Of a DNA stretch of 64,000 nucleotides, positions 8,061 to 16,371 are shown piece by piece. Position 1 is the stretch's first letter. Each line of letters begins with the position of its first letter. The notes beneath the pieces were generated by a model, which worked only from the letters and a program-made list of their open reading frames with translations, was not told the DNA's origin and ran no database searches. The stretch is from [Mycobacterium] manitobense (GTDB taxonomy: Bacteria > Actinomycetota > Actinomycetes > Mycobacteriales > Mycobacteriaceae): NCBI RefSeq assembly GCF_025821665.1, contig NZ_JACKSJ010000016.1:1-64000 (forward strand), given 5' to 3'. The translations under genes were made by a program, and so were the position numbers.

Positions 8061-8821
8061 CCCACCGCGTCGTCATCGTCAGCAACGGATCAGGTTCGCG
8101 CACAAGGGATGTGCTGCAGCACAGCGGGCTCACCGACGTCGTCGTCCTTAACGGGGTGACCGACCGGTGCTTCGACCGCACCGCGCACACCTGGACCCTG
8201 CGCACCGGCGACGGTACCGAGCATCGCGCGCAGATCGTCGTCGACGAACGGCCCGCCGAGCACACCCCCGCGCCGTACCTCGGCATCGCCGTGCACGGCA
8301 TGCCGAACCACTTCCTGCTCAACGGAGCGGACCACGGCGGGAAATCGCGCTACATCGTCGAATGCCTGCGCACGATGGAAAGCCGTGGCAGCACCCGGAT
8401 CGAAGTCCGCCACAGCACCCAGCAGGTGTACAACGACAAGTCGGGCAGCGGCCGCGAGGTGATCCCCTGGCGGCGGCTCGCCAGGAAGATTCCGTCGGCA
8501 TTCCACATGAGCTCCTCTCCCACGCTGGACGACGGAGTGTTCGACGGGCCGGTCGTGGTGCACATCGGAGGCGACGCGTTCGACGCACGGGCGCGGCTGG
8601 CCGGCCACCTCGACCCCATCGACGGCAGATACCACTGGCAGGGAACGCTATTCGGTGAGTTGCCGGAGGATGTGGTGTCGAGAACAGTAACCGTCGGCAT
8701 CGGCGACCGCCGCGCCGACGGCCGCATCACCGAGCGCACGCCGTCGGGTTACTCGGTGACCGGGGTCGGCGCGCCGCCGTTCCCGCTCGACGACGTCGAG
8801 GTCACGCTGCCGCAAGTTTGA
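8057..8821 (+). CDS. DUF4873 protein with remnant flavin-monooxygenase N-terminus
   Basis: A 254-residue protein whose ATG overlaps the AurF stop. Residues 1-30 imitate a Rossmann strand (HRVVIVSNGSGSRTRD), but the GxGxxG loop is broken. Residues about 75-135 (YLGIAVHGMPNHFLL then IVECLRTMESRGSTRIEVR) match the C-terminal part of Baeyer-Villiger/flavin monooxygenases, and the NADPH-binding middle is absent. Residues about 165-254, with GRYHWQGTLFG and PPFPLDDVEVTLP, look like DUF4873, a domain often fused to mycobacterial monooxygenases. Flavin catalysis is therefore unlikely. It may be an accessory or scaffold for the diiron enzyme. Confidence 0.72.
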   Translation: MTHRVVIVSNGSGSRTRDVLQHSGLTDVVVLNGVTDRCFDRTAHTWTLRTGDGTEHRAQIVVDERPAEHTPAPYLGIAVHGMPNHFLLNGADHGGKSRYIVECLRTMESRGSTRIEVRHSTQQVYNDKSGSGREVIPWRRLARKIPSAFHMSSSPTLDDGVFDGPVVVHIGGDAFDARARLAGHLDPIDGRYHWQGTLFGELPEDVVSRTVTVGIGDRRADGRITERTPSGYSVTGVGAPPFPLDDVEVTLPQV

Positions 8822-8830
8822 TGCGGACGG

Positions 8831-10618
8831 CTATGACGGCCCGCTGCGCTCGGCTCTCACCTGTGCGCCGACCCGGTCGCCGGCGGGCCCGTCGTCGTCC
8901 TCGCGGCTCAGCGCATCGACGACCTTCTCCGCCTTCTCGTCGGGCATCAACGGTGGCAGCAGCGGGGTCGCGGCGTCGACCACCGCCTCGATGACGAACG
9001 GCCGGTCGGCGCCCAGTGCGTGCCGCCAGGCCTCCGCCGCCTGGCCGGATTCGGTGACGCGGGCGCTACCCAGTCCGAGCAGCTCGGCGTACTCCGCGTA
9101 GGGGAACTCCGGAACCCGCTGCGAGGCAGGGAACCTCGGGTTGCCCTCCATCTCACGCTGTTCCCAGGACACCTCGGTCAGGTCGCGGTTGTGCAGCACC
9201 AGCACGACGAATCGCGGATCGGACCACTGCCGCCACCGGTCGGCAAGCGTGATGAGCTCGAGCAGTCCGTTCATCTGCATCGCGCCGTCACCGACCAGGG
9301 CGACGACGGGCCGGTCGGGCGCATCGAGCTTCGCGGCGATGCCGTAGGGCAGTGCGCATCCCATCGACGCCAGGTAACTCGACACATGCGCGGGCACACC
9401 GCGGGGCAGCCGCAGATGCCTGGCGTACCAGTACGTCGACGATCCGACGTCGACGGCCACCCGCGCATCGTCGGGCAGAAACTCTGACAGCGCACCGACC
9501 ACGGCCTCGGGGTTGGCGCTGGTTCCCACCACGTCGCGGCGGTCGGACGCGACCTCATCCCAGTGCCGCGCCCAGTCGTGCACGCGGCGCTGCCAGCCGC
9601 GGTCGTCGTGGCGGGTGAGCATGGGCAGCAGTGCCGAAAGGGCATGTGCCGCATCGCCGATCACCGGCGCCTCGACCGGGTACTTGGCGCCGACGACGCG
9701 CGCCTCGATGTCGATCTGCACCGCGCGGGCCTGGCCGGGTGCGGGGTAGAACTCCGTCCACGGGTCGTTGCAGCCGACGATCAGCAGCGTGTCGCACTCG
9801 GCCATCAGATGCGCGCTCGCGGTGGTGCCCAGGTGGCCCATCACGCCGGTGTGCCAGGGCGCCGACTCGTCGAGCACCGGCTTGCCGAGCAGCGAGACGG
9901 TGACGCCCGCGCCCAGGATGTCGGTGACCGCGGCGATCTCATCGGCCGCGCCCGCGCCGCCCCGGCCCACCAGCAGGGCGACCCGCTCCCCCGCATTCAG
10001 CACGTCGGCGGCTGCGCGCAGCTGCTCTTCGGGGGCGCGCACCTGTGGCCTGGCCGCCACGGCGGCCGACGGCACCACACCGTGGCTGTGTTCGAGCTGC
10101 TCGGGCATCTCCGCCTGCTGCACGTCGTGCGGAACGATGAGGCACGTCGGCGTCGAGGTCGCCATCGCGGTGCGCATCGCGTTGTCCAGGGCCATCAAGG
10201 CCTGCTCGGGTGCGAACACCGTCTGCACGTACTGCGCGCAGACGTCCTTGAACAGCGAATGCAGGTCCACCTCCTGCAGGTAGCCGCTGCCGAGCGCGGT
10301 GGTGACCACCTGCCCGACGATCGCCACCACCGGCCTGCGGTCGAGCTTGGCGTCGCAAAGGCCGGCCAGCAGGTGGATCGCGCCCGGTCCCTGGGTGGCC
10401 GTGCAGACGCCGACATGACCGGTGTACTTGGCATGTCCGCACGCCATGAACGCCGCCATCTCCTCGTGCCGGGTGGCGATGAATTCCGGCTCACCCGAGC
10501 GCTGCAACGCGCCGAGCAGGGTGTTGATGCCGTCACCGGCGTAACCGAAAACGCGGGTGATGTCCCAGTCCAGCAGTCGCGCCACGAGCGCGTCAGCGAC
10601 TGTCTGCTCCGATGCCAT
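8831..10618 (-). CDS. Thiamine-diphosphate-dependent enzyme (pyruvate oxidase/acetolactate-synthase-like)
   Basis: A 595-residue ThDP enzyme with all three domains. The N-terminal PYR domain has the catalytic Glu52 in RHEEMAAFMACGHAK. A central Rossmann-like domain contains ALLVGRGGAGA. The C-terminal PP domain has VALVGDGAMQMNGLLEL followed by VLVLHN, the GDG...N Mg-ThDP signature. It resembles PoxB-like pyruvate oxidases and uncharacterised thiamine pyrophosphate-requiring proteins more than biosynthetic IlvB. The tail after residue 570 is charged and probably disordered. The gene ends 10 bp from the convergent DUF4873 gene. The 2-keto acid substrate is unknown. Confidence 0.85.
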   Translation of the reverse strand: MASEQTVADALVARLLDWDITRVFGYAGDGINTLLGALQRSGEPEFIATRHEEMAAFMACGHAKYTGHVGVCTATQGPGAIHLLAGLCDAKLDRRPVVAIVGQVVTTALGSGYLQEVDLHSLFKDVCAQYVQTVFAPEQALMALDNAMRTAMATSTPTCLIVPHDVQQAEMPEQLEHSHGVVPSAAVAARPQVRAPEEQLRAAADVLNAGERVALLVGRGGAGAADEIAAVTDILGAGVTVSLLGKPVLDESAPWHTGVMGHLGTTASAHLMAECDTLLIVGCNDPWTEFYPAPGQARAVQIDIEARVVGAKYPVEAPVIGDAAHALSALLPMLTRHDDRGWQRRVHDWARHWDEVASDRRDVVGTSANPEAVVGALSEFLPDDARVAVDVGSSTYWYARHLRLPRGVPAHVSSYLASMGCALPYGIAAKLDAPDRPVVALVGDGAMQMNGLLELITLADRWRQWSDPRFVVLVLHNRDLTEVSWEQREMEGNPRFPASQRVPEFPYAEYAELLGLGSARVTESGQAAEAWRHALGADRPFVIEAVVDAATPLLPPLMPDEKAEKVVDALSREDDDGPAGDRVGAQVRAERSGPS

Positions 10619-10650
10619 GCCGTGCGCTTACCCCGAAGTGTGCACGCGGG

Positions 10651-10920
10651 TCAGCTGGGATTCTCGTTCGTCAGCGCGTGGAAGCCCTTGGCCTGGGCGC
10701 GGGCCAGCGACGCACGGACCAGCCCGACGATCATGCCCTGCACGGCGGCGGCGATGAAGATCTCCTTCGCGGAGCTCTGCAGGTCCATCGGTTCCGGCGG
10801 CTCCTGGCCGGACGGGTTCGCCCGTTGCCAGATCTCGGTGAAGATCTTCCCGGCCAGCAGGCCTCCGACGATGCTGCTTGCGAGGGCTAACGGCTTGTAC
10901 ATGGTTTTGGCGGCGCTCAC
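10651..10920 (-). CDS. DUF4235 small membrane protein
   Basis: An 89-residue protein. The first half, YKPLALASSIVGGLLAGKIF, and the second, IFIAAAVQGMIVGLVRASLAR, are two amphipathic or membrane helices around a polar TEIWQRANPSGQEPPEP loop. This layout, ending in an RA...GF segment, is typical of actinobacterial DUF4235. GTG at 10920 is used; an ATG at 10902 is the alternative. It lies 32 bp upstream of the ThDP enzyme on the same strand. Function unknown. Confidence 0.8.
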   Translation of the reverse strand: MSAAKTMYKPLALASSIVGGLLAGKIFTEIWQRANPSGQEPPEPMDLQSSAKEIFIAAAVQGMIVGLVRASLARAQAKGFHALTNENPS

Positions 10921-10959
10921 GCTGACGATGTTCCCGGGTGGGCCAAAGCCAAACCTCGA

Positions 10960-10977
10960 ACTAGAACACGTTCTAGT
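10960..10977. promoter_or_regulatory. KstR-type operator upstream of LLM oxidoreductase
   Basis: ACTAGAAC-ac-GTTCTAGT: two perfect 8-bp arms around 2 bp. The core at 10962-10975 fits the published KstR consensus TNNAACNNGTTNNA. It lies 33 bp before the GTG of the oxidoreductase at 11010 and 40 bp before the divergent DUF4235 start. KstR is the sterol-responsive TetR repressor of mycobacterial cholesterol catabolism. Confidence 0.75.
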
Positions 10978-11009
10978 ATTCGGGAGACACCCGACGACGA
11001 GGAGACGAC

Positions 11010-11876
11010 GTGCGGTTCACCTACGCCGAGGCCATGACCGACCCGACGTTCTACATCCCGTTGGCGAAGGCGGCCGACGAGGCCGGCTACCACGCCATGA
11101 CCATCCCGGACAGCATCGCCTACCCGTACGAGTCGGACTCGACGTATCCCTACACCCCCGACGGCGACCGCACGTTCCTCGACGGCAAGGCCTTCATCGA
11201 GTCCTTCGCGCTGATCGGTGCGCTGTCCGCGGTGACAACGCGGCTGCACTTCAACATCTTCGTGCTGAAGCTGCCGATCCGCCCGCCCGCCCTGGTGGCC
11301 AAGCAGGCCGGCTCGCTGGCCGCGCTGTTCGGCAACCGGCTCGGCCTCGGCGTCGGCACGAGCCCGTGGAAGGAGGACTACGAAGTCATGGGTGTGCCGT
11401 ACGCCCGCCGCGGCAAGCGGATGGACGAGTGCATCGACGTCATCCGCGGCCTCACCACCGGCGACTACTTCGAGTACCACGGCGAGTTCTACGACATCCC
11501 CAAGACCAAGATGACACCCGCCCCGAGCGAGCCGATCCCGATCCTGATCGGCGGCCACGCGGAAGCGGCGCTGCGGCGCGCGGCCCGCAACGACGGCTGG
11601 ATGCACGGCGGCGGCGACCCCGAGGAACTCGACACCCTCATCACGCGCATCCAGCAGCTGCGCGAGGAGGAGGGCCGCGACGGCCCGTTCCAGATCCACG
11701 TCATCTCCATCGACGGGTTCAGCGCCGACGGCGTCAAGCGCCTGGAGGACAAGGGCGTCACCGACGTCATCGTCGGCTTCCGCATTCCCTACATCAAGGG
11801 CCCTGACACCGAGCCGCTCGACGCCAAGATCCGCAATTTGGAGTGGTTCGCCGAGAACGTGATCGCCAAGCTGTAG
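11010..11876 (+). CDS. LLM-class F420-dependent oxidoreductase
   Basis: A 288-residue luciferase-like TIM-barrel protein. It opens RFTYAEAMTDPTFYIPLAKAADEAGY, continues with LGLGVGTSPWKEDY (cofactor-phosphate loop) and ends EWFAENVIAKL. Actinobacterial members normally use coenzyme F420. The GTG start has GGAGACGAC immediately upstream. A KstR-type palindrome 33 bp before the start suggests induction during sterol catabolism. Length and position near ku/ligD recall Rv0940c of M. tuberculosis (from memory). Substrate unknown. Confidence 0.85.
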   Translation: MRFTYAEAMTDPTFYIPLAKAADEAGYHAMTIPDSIAYPYESDSTYPYTPDGDRTFLDGKAFIESFALIGALSAVTTRLHFNIFVLKLPIRPPALVAKQAGSLAALFGNRLGLGVGTSPWKEDYEVMGVPYARRGKRMDECIDVIRGLTTGDYFEYHGEFYDIPKTKMTPAPSEPIPILIGGHAEAALRRAARNDGWMHGGGDPEELDTLITRIQQLREEEGRDGPFQIHVISIDGFSADGVKRLEDKGVTDVIVGFRIPYIKGPDTEPLDAKIRNLEWFAENVIAKL

Positions 11877-11964
11877 TCCGGTTGCGATGTCGCCGTCTGG
11901 GTAATCGCCGAAAGATGGCCGGTATCGGAGCGCGACGCAAAGGGCACACGACAACAGTGCGCAG

Positions 11965-12726
11965 GTGGGGAATTTGACCACGTCGGCAAAGCTGTCGATC
12001 GCCGTCTCCTCGGCTGCCGAGGCGACGGTCCTGACCCCGGACGGCGTACTGGACACCACCACTTACCTGTCGCTCAGGGACAGCATCATCAACGCCGCCT
12101 TGGACGAACCTTGCGCGGTGATCGTGGACATTGCGCATCTGGTCGTCCCGGCGCAGTCCGCGCTGGCAGTGTTCACCAGTGCCAGGTGGCACGTCCGGCG
12201 CTGGCCCGAAGTACCGGTGATCCTGGTCAGTGAGGACGACGCCTGCCTCGAGATGCTCGCGCACAACGACGTGACGCGGTACGTCCCGGTGCACCCGACC
12301 GTCGATGCCGCTCTGGACGCCCTCTCCACACCCGTCAGACCCCGCCGACGCCGCGCCCGCACGGAACTGCCCCCTGAGCCGCTCAGCCTGCGTCGTTCAC
12401 GCGACTTGGTCGGCCTGTGGCTGACCGCATGGTCACATCAGGATCTGGTGCCGGTCGCCAAGGTGGTTGTCACCGTTCTCGTCGAGAACGTGCTCGCGCA
12501 CACCGACGGCCCGGCCAACCTCCGGGTGGAAACCGATGGCGCAGCGGTCACCGTAGCGGTCGCAGACGCCAGCCACAGTCTGCCGGGCCTTCGCGAGGAA
12601 CCCGCAGCCGATCCGCGCCCGACCGGCCTCCAGGTCGTCGCCGCGCTGACGCGGATGTGGGGCACCGCCCCGACGCCGACGGGTAAAACGGTGTGGGCCG
12701 TGGTGGGTTCGGAGAACCGGTTGTAG
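11965..12726 (+). CDS. STAS domain fused to RsbW-like ATPase domain
   Basis: A 253-residue regulator joining two partners that are normally separate. Residues about 10-110 form a STAS (anti-anti-sigma) domain with GVLDTTTYLSLRDSI and VIVDIAHLVVPAQSALAVF. After an Arg-rich linker (VRPRRRRARTEL), residues about 150-250 resemble a GHKL/HATPase_c_2 domain: VENVLAHT is the N box, VADAS stands at the G1 position, and GLQVVAALTRMWG...GKTVW at the end. G1 lacks the usual second glycines. It probably acts in a partner-switching circuit controlling a sigma factor. GTG at 11965 is used; TTG at 11974 with GGTGGGG upstream is possible. Confidence 0.75.
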   Translation: MGNLTTSAKLSIAVSSAAEATVLTPDGVLDTTTYLSLRDSIINAALDEPCAVIVDIAHLVVPAQSALAVFTSARWHVRRWPEVPVILVSEDDACLEMLAHNDVTRYVPVHPTVDAALDALSTPVRPRRRRARTELPPEPLSLRRSRDLVGLWLTAWSHQDLVPVAKVVVTVLVENVLAHTDGPANLRVETDGAAVTVAVADASHSLPGLREEPAADPRPTGLQVVAALTRMWGTAPTPTGKTVWAVVGSENRL

Positions 12727-12762
12727 CGCGGGTGTTCGCGGATCGACAGATCGTCGGCTGAA

Positions 12763-13758
12763 TCAATCGCGCAGGGTGGCGTGTGGGCTGCGACCGAATG
12801 CCTCGCGGTACATCACGGCGAACCGGCCGGTGTGGGCGAAGCCCCACTTGGCCGCGATGGCGGTCACGGTGTCGTGTTTGCGGTCGGCCGCGGTCAAGTC
12901 CCGATGAGCCTGAGCGAGGCGGATACGCCGCAGATATTGCAGCGGCGTCGTCTCCAGGTGGCGGCGGAACATGTACTGCACCGCCCGCGGCGAGACGTGC
13001 ACGGCCAACGCGATGTCGTTGAGGGCGATGTCGTTGGTCGCGTTCTCTTCGATGTAGGCGATGGCACGACGCAGCAAGAGTGGCGTGGCGTCGGTGCGGT
13101 CGTGCGCCGCCGAGTCGTCCGGCATGACGCCCGGGAAGGCCGACAGTGTCACCGCGCCGAGCAGTCGGCCGGCATGCCCCAACACCAAGGGCGTCGCCTT
13201 CGTGTCGTCGGCCAACACGCAGTCCCGCACATAGGTGACCGTGTCGCGCCACATCCTGGCCGCCGTCGCGCTGACCGGTGTGAACCGCTCGAAGCGCAGC
13301 GACCTGGACCGGACGGCCTCGAGCTTGCCGTGTGCCGCGCCGACGACGAGGGCGGGATCCAGCAGCAGCACCGTCGCGGTCAGGTCCTCGGACAGCGCCT
13401 CGTACGGCAGAGCGGGCTGAGACAGGAGTGCGACGTCACCGGACCCGGCTGCGCCGTTGATCCCGTCGCAGTGGCCGGACACCCGCCCGGCGCTGGGCCA
13501 GACCGCCATCACCCGATTCAGGGCGTCGGGCGCGGCCTCCACCGTGCCCGGCATCCGCATCTCGTCGATGACGAACGATCCGGCGTCGGTGCGGCCGTGA
13601 CGGAGCAGAGGCGCCTCGCCCGAGCGTTCTGTCGTGCGACGTAGGCGCATCCGCGCCTGATAGGCCGCGTCGAGATAGGGCCCGACCTCGCAAGGATCGC
13701 TCAGTTCGACACTGGATCGCGTCGGCCGGCCGTGCATGTTGATGTGCTTGTCGATCAT
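12763..13758 (-). CDS. AraC family transcriptional regulator
   Basis: A 331-residue regulator. The C-terminal 100 residues contain the two HTH motifs of AraC/XylS proteins: NDIALNDIALAVHVSPRAVQYMFRRHL and DTVTAIAAKWGFAHTGRFAVMYREAFGRSP. The N-terminal 200 residues form an AraC-binding-domain-2-like sensor similar to those of oxygenase-linked regulators. The ATG at 13758, preceded by GAGGTGATC, is preferred to a GTG two codons upstream. No target operon is obvious next door. The effector is unknown. Confidence 0.88.
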   Translation of the reverse strand: MIDKHINMHGRPTRSSVELSDPCEVGPYLDAAYQARMRLRRTTERSGEAPLLRHGRTDAGSFVIDEMRMPGTVEAAPDALNRVMAVWPSAGRVSGHCDGINGAAGSGDVALLSQPALPYEALSEDLTATVLLLDPALVVGAAHGKLEAVRSRSLRFERFTPVSATAARMWRDTVTYVRDCVLADDTKATPLVLGHAGRLLGAVTLSAFPGVMPDDSAAHDRTDATPLLLRRAIAYIEENATNDIALNDIALAVHVSPRAVQYMFRRHLETTPLQYLRRIRLAQAHRDLTAADRKHDTVTAIAAKWGFAHTGRFAVMYREAFGRSPHATLRD

Positions 13759-13895
13759 GATCACCTCGGCGGGGGTGACGCAGTTCGGAGCTTAGGCTGA
13801 ACCCCCGGGACTTGGCTCCACTTTAGCCGGTACCAGCGATCCCGGGCCGGATGTCACACGTTTGTCAGACTTCTCCAGCCCGCCGACAAGGTGGT
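13759..13895. other. Intergenic region between AraC and ROK regulators
   Basis: 137 bp holding the leader of the AraC gene (leftward) and the 3' end region of the ROK gene. No coding sequence, long repeat or T-tract terminator was seen. Confidence 0.45.
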
Positions 13896-15080
13896 CTAAC
13901 CTGCCGGTCGCGACAGCAGGGCGTCGATCGCCGACGGGCTGAGCACCCGGTCGAGCACCATGGCGGCGCTGCCGATCACGCCGGCCCGGTCACCATAGGT
14001 CGAGCGCACGACCTGCAGCGTCCGTGTCGCCAGCGCCGTCGCGTTGCCGTACAGGCTTGCGCGCATCCCGGCGACGAAGATGTCGTAGGCGCCGACCATG
14101 TCGCCCGCCACCACCAGCACCGCCGGGTTGAGCAGGTTCACCGCTGCGGCCAGCACCTCGCCGACGTGGCGGCCGCTGTCACGGATCAGCCTGCGCGCCT
14201 CGGCATCCCCTGCATTCGCGAGATCGACCACGTCGCGCAGGTGCCCGATGTCGCGGCCCTGCGCCCGCATCGCCGCGACCAGGGCCCAGCCGCCGGCGAT
14301 CGCCTCGAGGCACCCGGTGTCGCCGCAGCGGCACGGCGCGCCCGCGGCCGCGGCCGTCTTGTTGTGCCCGAACTCCCCTGCCGCGTGAGCGGCGCCCCGC
14401 AGCAGCGCGCCGCCGGCGATGATGCCCGCGCCAAGACCCGTCGAGGCCTTCACCACCAGCAGGTCGTCGATCAGCGGACCCTCACCGCGCCGTTCGGCGA
14501 GCGCGATGGCGTTGGCGTCGTTGTCGATCACCACCGGCGCCGCGGTGAGGTCGCGGAAATAGGGCGCCAGCGGAACGCCGTCCCACCCGGTCATGATCGG
14601 CGAGTCCAGGCTGGCGCCGCGGTCGCCGTCGATGCTGCCGGGCAGGCTCAGCCCGACACCGAAGACGGCGTCGTCGCGCCGCCCGGACTCGCGCAGCAAC
14701 GCGTCGAGGCGCGTGGTGACCAGTGGCATCAGGTCGTCGGGCCGGCAGCCGGGCTCCTGGTCGATGTCGCCGACGGCCAGCATGTCGCCCGCAAGGTCGC
14801 ACACCGCGAGGCGGACCCGGCTGCGCCCGACCGCGGCCGACAACACCACACCCGCGTCGGCGTTGAACGACACGAACGAGGCGGGGCGGCCACCGGTCGA
14901 GGGCGCCTGCTCACGCTCGTCGACGAGGCCGTGTGCGGCGAGGGCGGCCACCCTGGCCGACACCGCCGTCCGGGAGAGGCCCGTCAGCTGACCGAGTTCG
15001 CCGCGCGTGACGTCGCGCCGCGTCCGGATCAGGTCGTACAGCTCGCCGGTGGATGCCGGTGAGAGTCGCAGCGCAGGCAC
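13896..15080 (-). CDS. ROK family transcriptional regulator
   Basis: A 394-residue protein. Residues 1-70 form a winged-helix HTH (GELYDLIRTRRDVTRGELGQLTGLSRTAVSARV). The remainder is a ROK sugar-kinase-like domain with VVIDNDANAIAL and GTGxGAGI-like STGLGAGIIAGG. The ROK zinc motif CRCGDTGCLEA is intact, so it resembles NagC/XylR repressors. GTG at 15080 is preferred; a TTG at 15116 would add 12 basic residues. It is divergent from an MFS exporter 85 bp away, which is its most likely target. Confidence 0.88.
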   Translation of the reverse strand: MPALRLSPASTGELYDLIRTRRDVTRGELGQLTGLSRTAVSARVAALAAHGLVDEREQAPSTGGRPASFVSFNADAGVVLSAAVGRSRVRLAVCDLAGDMLAVGDIDQEPGCRPDDLMPLVTTRLDALLRESGRRDDAVFGVGLSLPGSIDGDRGASLDSPIMTGWDGVPLAPYFRDLTAAPVVIDNDANAIALAERRGEGPLIDDLLVVKASTGLGAGIIAGGALLRGAAHAAGEFGHNKTAAAAGAPCRCGDTGCLEAIAGGWALVAAMRAQGRDIGHLRDVVDLANAGDAEARRLIRDSGRHVGEVLAAAVNLLNPAVLVVAGDMVGAYDIFVAGMRASLYGNATALATRTLQVVRSTYGDRAGVIGSAAMVLDRVLSPSAIDALLSRPAG

Positions 15081-15165
15081 AGTTGCAGCGTAACCCCGGC
15101 CACTTTTGTCTTTCAAGTGCCTAATTCAATTGGCCAGCGGGCATAAGTCTCGTTACCGTGGCCGC

Positions 15166-16371
15166 ATGACGGTTTCCCTGGATCGACCTTTGTCGGTCGT
15201 CGCGCCCGCCCCGGCCGTGCGGTGGCTCGCGGTGTTCGCCCTGGCGCTCGGCGGGTTCGGCATCGGCACCACCGAGTTCGTCGCGATGGGCCTGCTGCCC
15301 GACATGGCGGCGAGCCTGGGCATCACTGAACCCACCGCCGGCCACGTCATCTCCGCCTACGCACTGGGCGTCGTGGTCGGCGCACCACTGATCACCGCGC
15401 TCACCGCCCGGATGAACCGCAGGACGCTGCTGCTCGGCCTGATGACGGTGTTCACGCTCGGCAATCTCATCACCGTCGTCGCCCCCACCTACGGCACGCT
15501 GATGGCGGCCCGCTTCGTCGCGGGCCTGCCGCACGGGGCGTTCTTCGGCATTGCCGCGCTGGTCGCCGCCCACCTGATGGGGCCGAAGAACCGTGCCAAG
15601 GCGGTCGCGCACGTGATGACCGGCCTGACCCTGGCCACCGTGCTCGGCGTGCCGATGGCGTCCTGGCTGGGCCAGTGGCTCGGCTGGCGGGCCGCCTTCG
15701 CCCTCGTCGTCGGCATCGGCGCGCTGACCGTGACGGCGCTGTGGTTCTGGCTGCCCACACTGCGGTCGATGCACGCCACCAGTCCGACGACCGAACTCGG
15801 CGCGCTGCGCCGCGTTCAGGTCTGGCTCGCCCTGCTCATCGGCATGGTCGGCTTCGGCGGCATGTTCGCCGTCTACACCTACGTCGCCACCACCATGACC
15901 GACGTCGCCGGCCTGTCCCGCGGACTCGTCCCGCTGGCGCTGATGATGTTCGGACTCGGCATGGTGGTCGGCAACTTCGTCGGCGGCTGGGCCGCCGACC
16001 GGTCGGTGATCCGCGCGCTCTACGCCTCGATCGGGACGCTCGCCGTGGTGCTGGCGCTGTTCGTCGCGGCCGCCCACCACCCGGTCACCGCGCTGATCGG
16101 GCTGTTCGCGGTCGGCGCCGCGGGGTCTGCGGTCGCCCCGGCACTGCAGACCCGGCTGATGGACGTCGCCCACGGCGCGCAGAGCCTGGCCGCCGCGCTG
16201 AACCACTCCGCGCTCAACATCGCCAACGCCACCGGCGCCTGGGTCGGCGGCCTGGTGATCGCCGACGGCTACGGCTACACCGCGCCCGCCGCCGCAGGCG
16301 CCGCGATGGCCGTCGCCGGCCTCGTCGTGCTGACCCTCTCGGTGGCGCTGGGGCGACATTTGATCAAATGA
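15166..16371 (+). CDS. MFS transporter, DHA1/AraJ-like efflux protein
   Basis: A 401-residue protein with twelve predicted membrane helices. GIGTTEFVAMGLLPDMAASLGI at residues about 28-50 is the AraJ/YdhP-type sugar-efflux signature, and GRxxDR-like TARMNRRTLLL follows helix 2. The ATG at 15166 starts just after a TTACCGTGGCCGC leader. It is divergent from the ROK repressor, and the next SDR gene starts within its stop codon (ATGA). The probable role is drug or sugar-like metabolite export, regulated by the ROK protein; the substrate is unknown. Confidence 0.88.
   Translation: MTVSLDRPLSVVAPAPAVRWLAVFALALGGFGIGTTEFVAMGLLPDMAASLGITEPTAGHVISAYALGVVVGAPLITALTARMNRRTLLLGLMTVFTLGNLITVVAPTYGTLMAARFVAGLPHGAFFGIAALVAAHLMGPKNRAKAVAHVMTGLTLATVLGVPMASWLGQWLGWRAAFALVVGIGALTVTALWFWLPTLRSMHATSPTTELGALRRVQVWLALLIGMVGFGGMFAVYTYVATTMTDVAGLSRGLVPLALMMFGLGMVVGNFVGGWAADRSVIRALYASIGTLAVVLALFVAAAHHPVTALIGLFAVGAAGSAVAPALQTRLMDVAHGAQSLAAALNHSALNIANATGAWVGGLVIADGYGYTAPAAAGAAMAVAGLVVLTLSVALGRHLIK

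Noticed and set aside
9563..11806. Open frame of about 750 codons on the plus strand
   Set aside because: It runs antisense across the ThDP enzyme and through the LLM gene in a wrong frame, is rich in Arg/His/Gly, and has no motif or ribosome-binding site. A GC-rich shadow frame.
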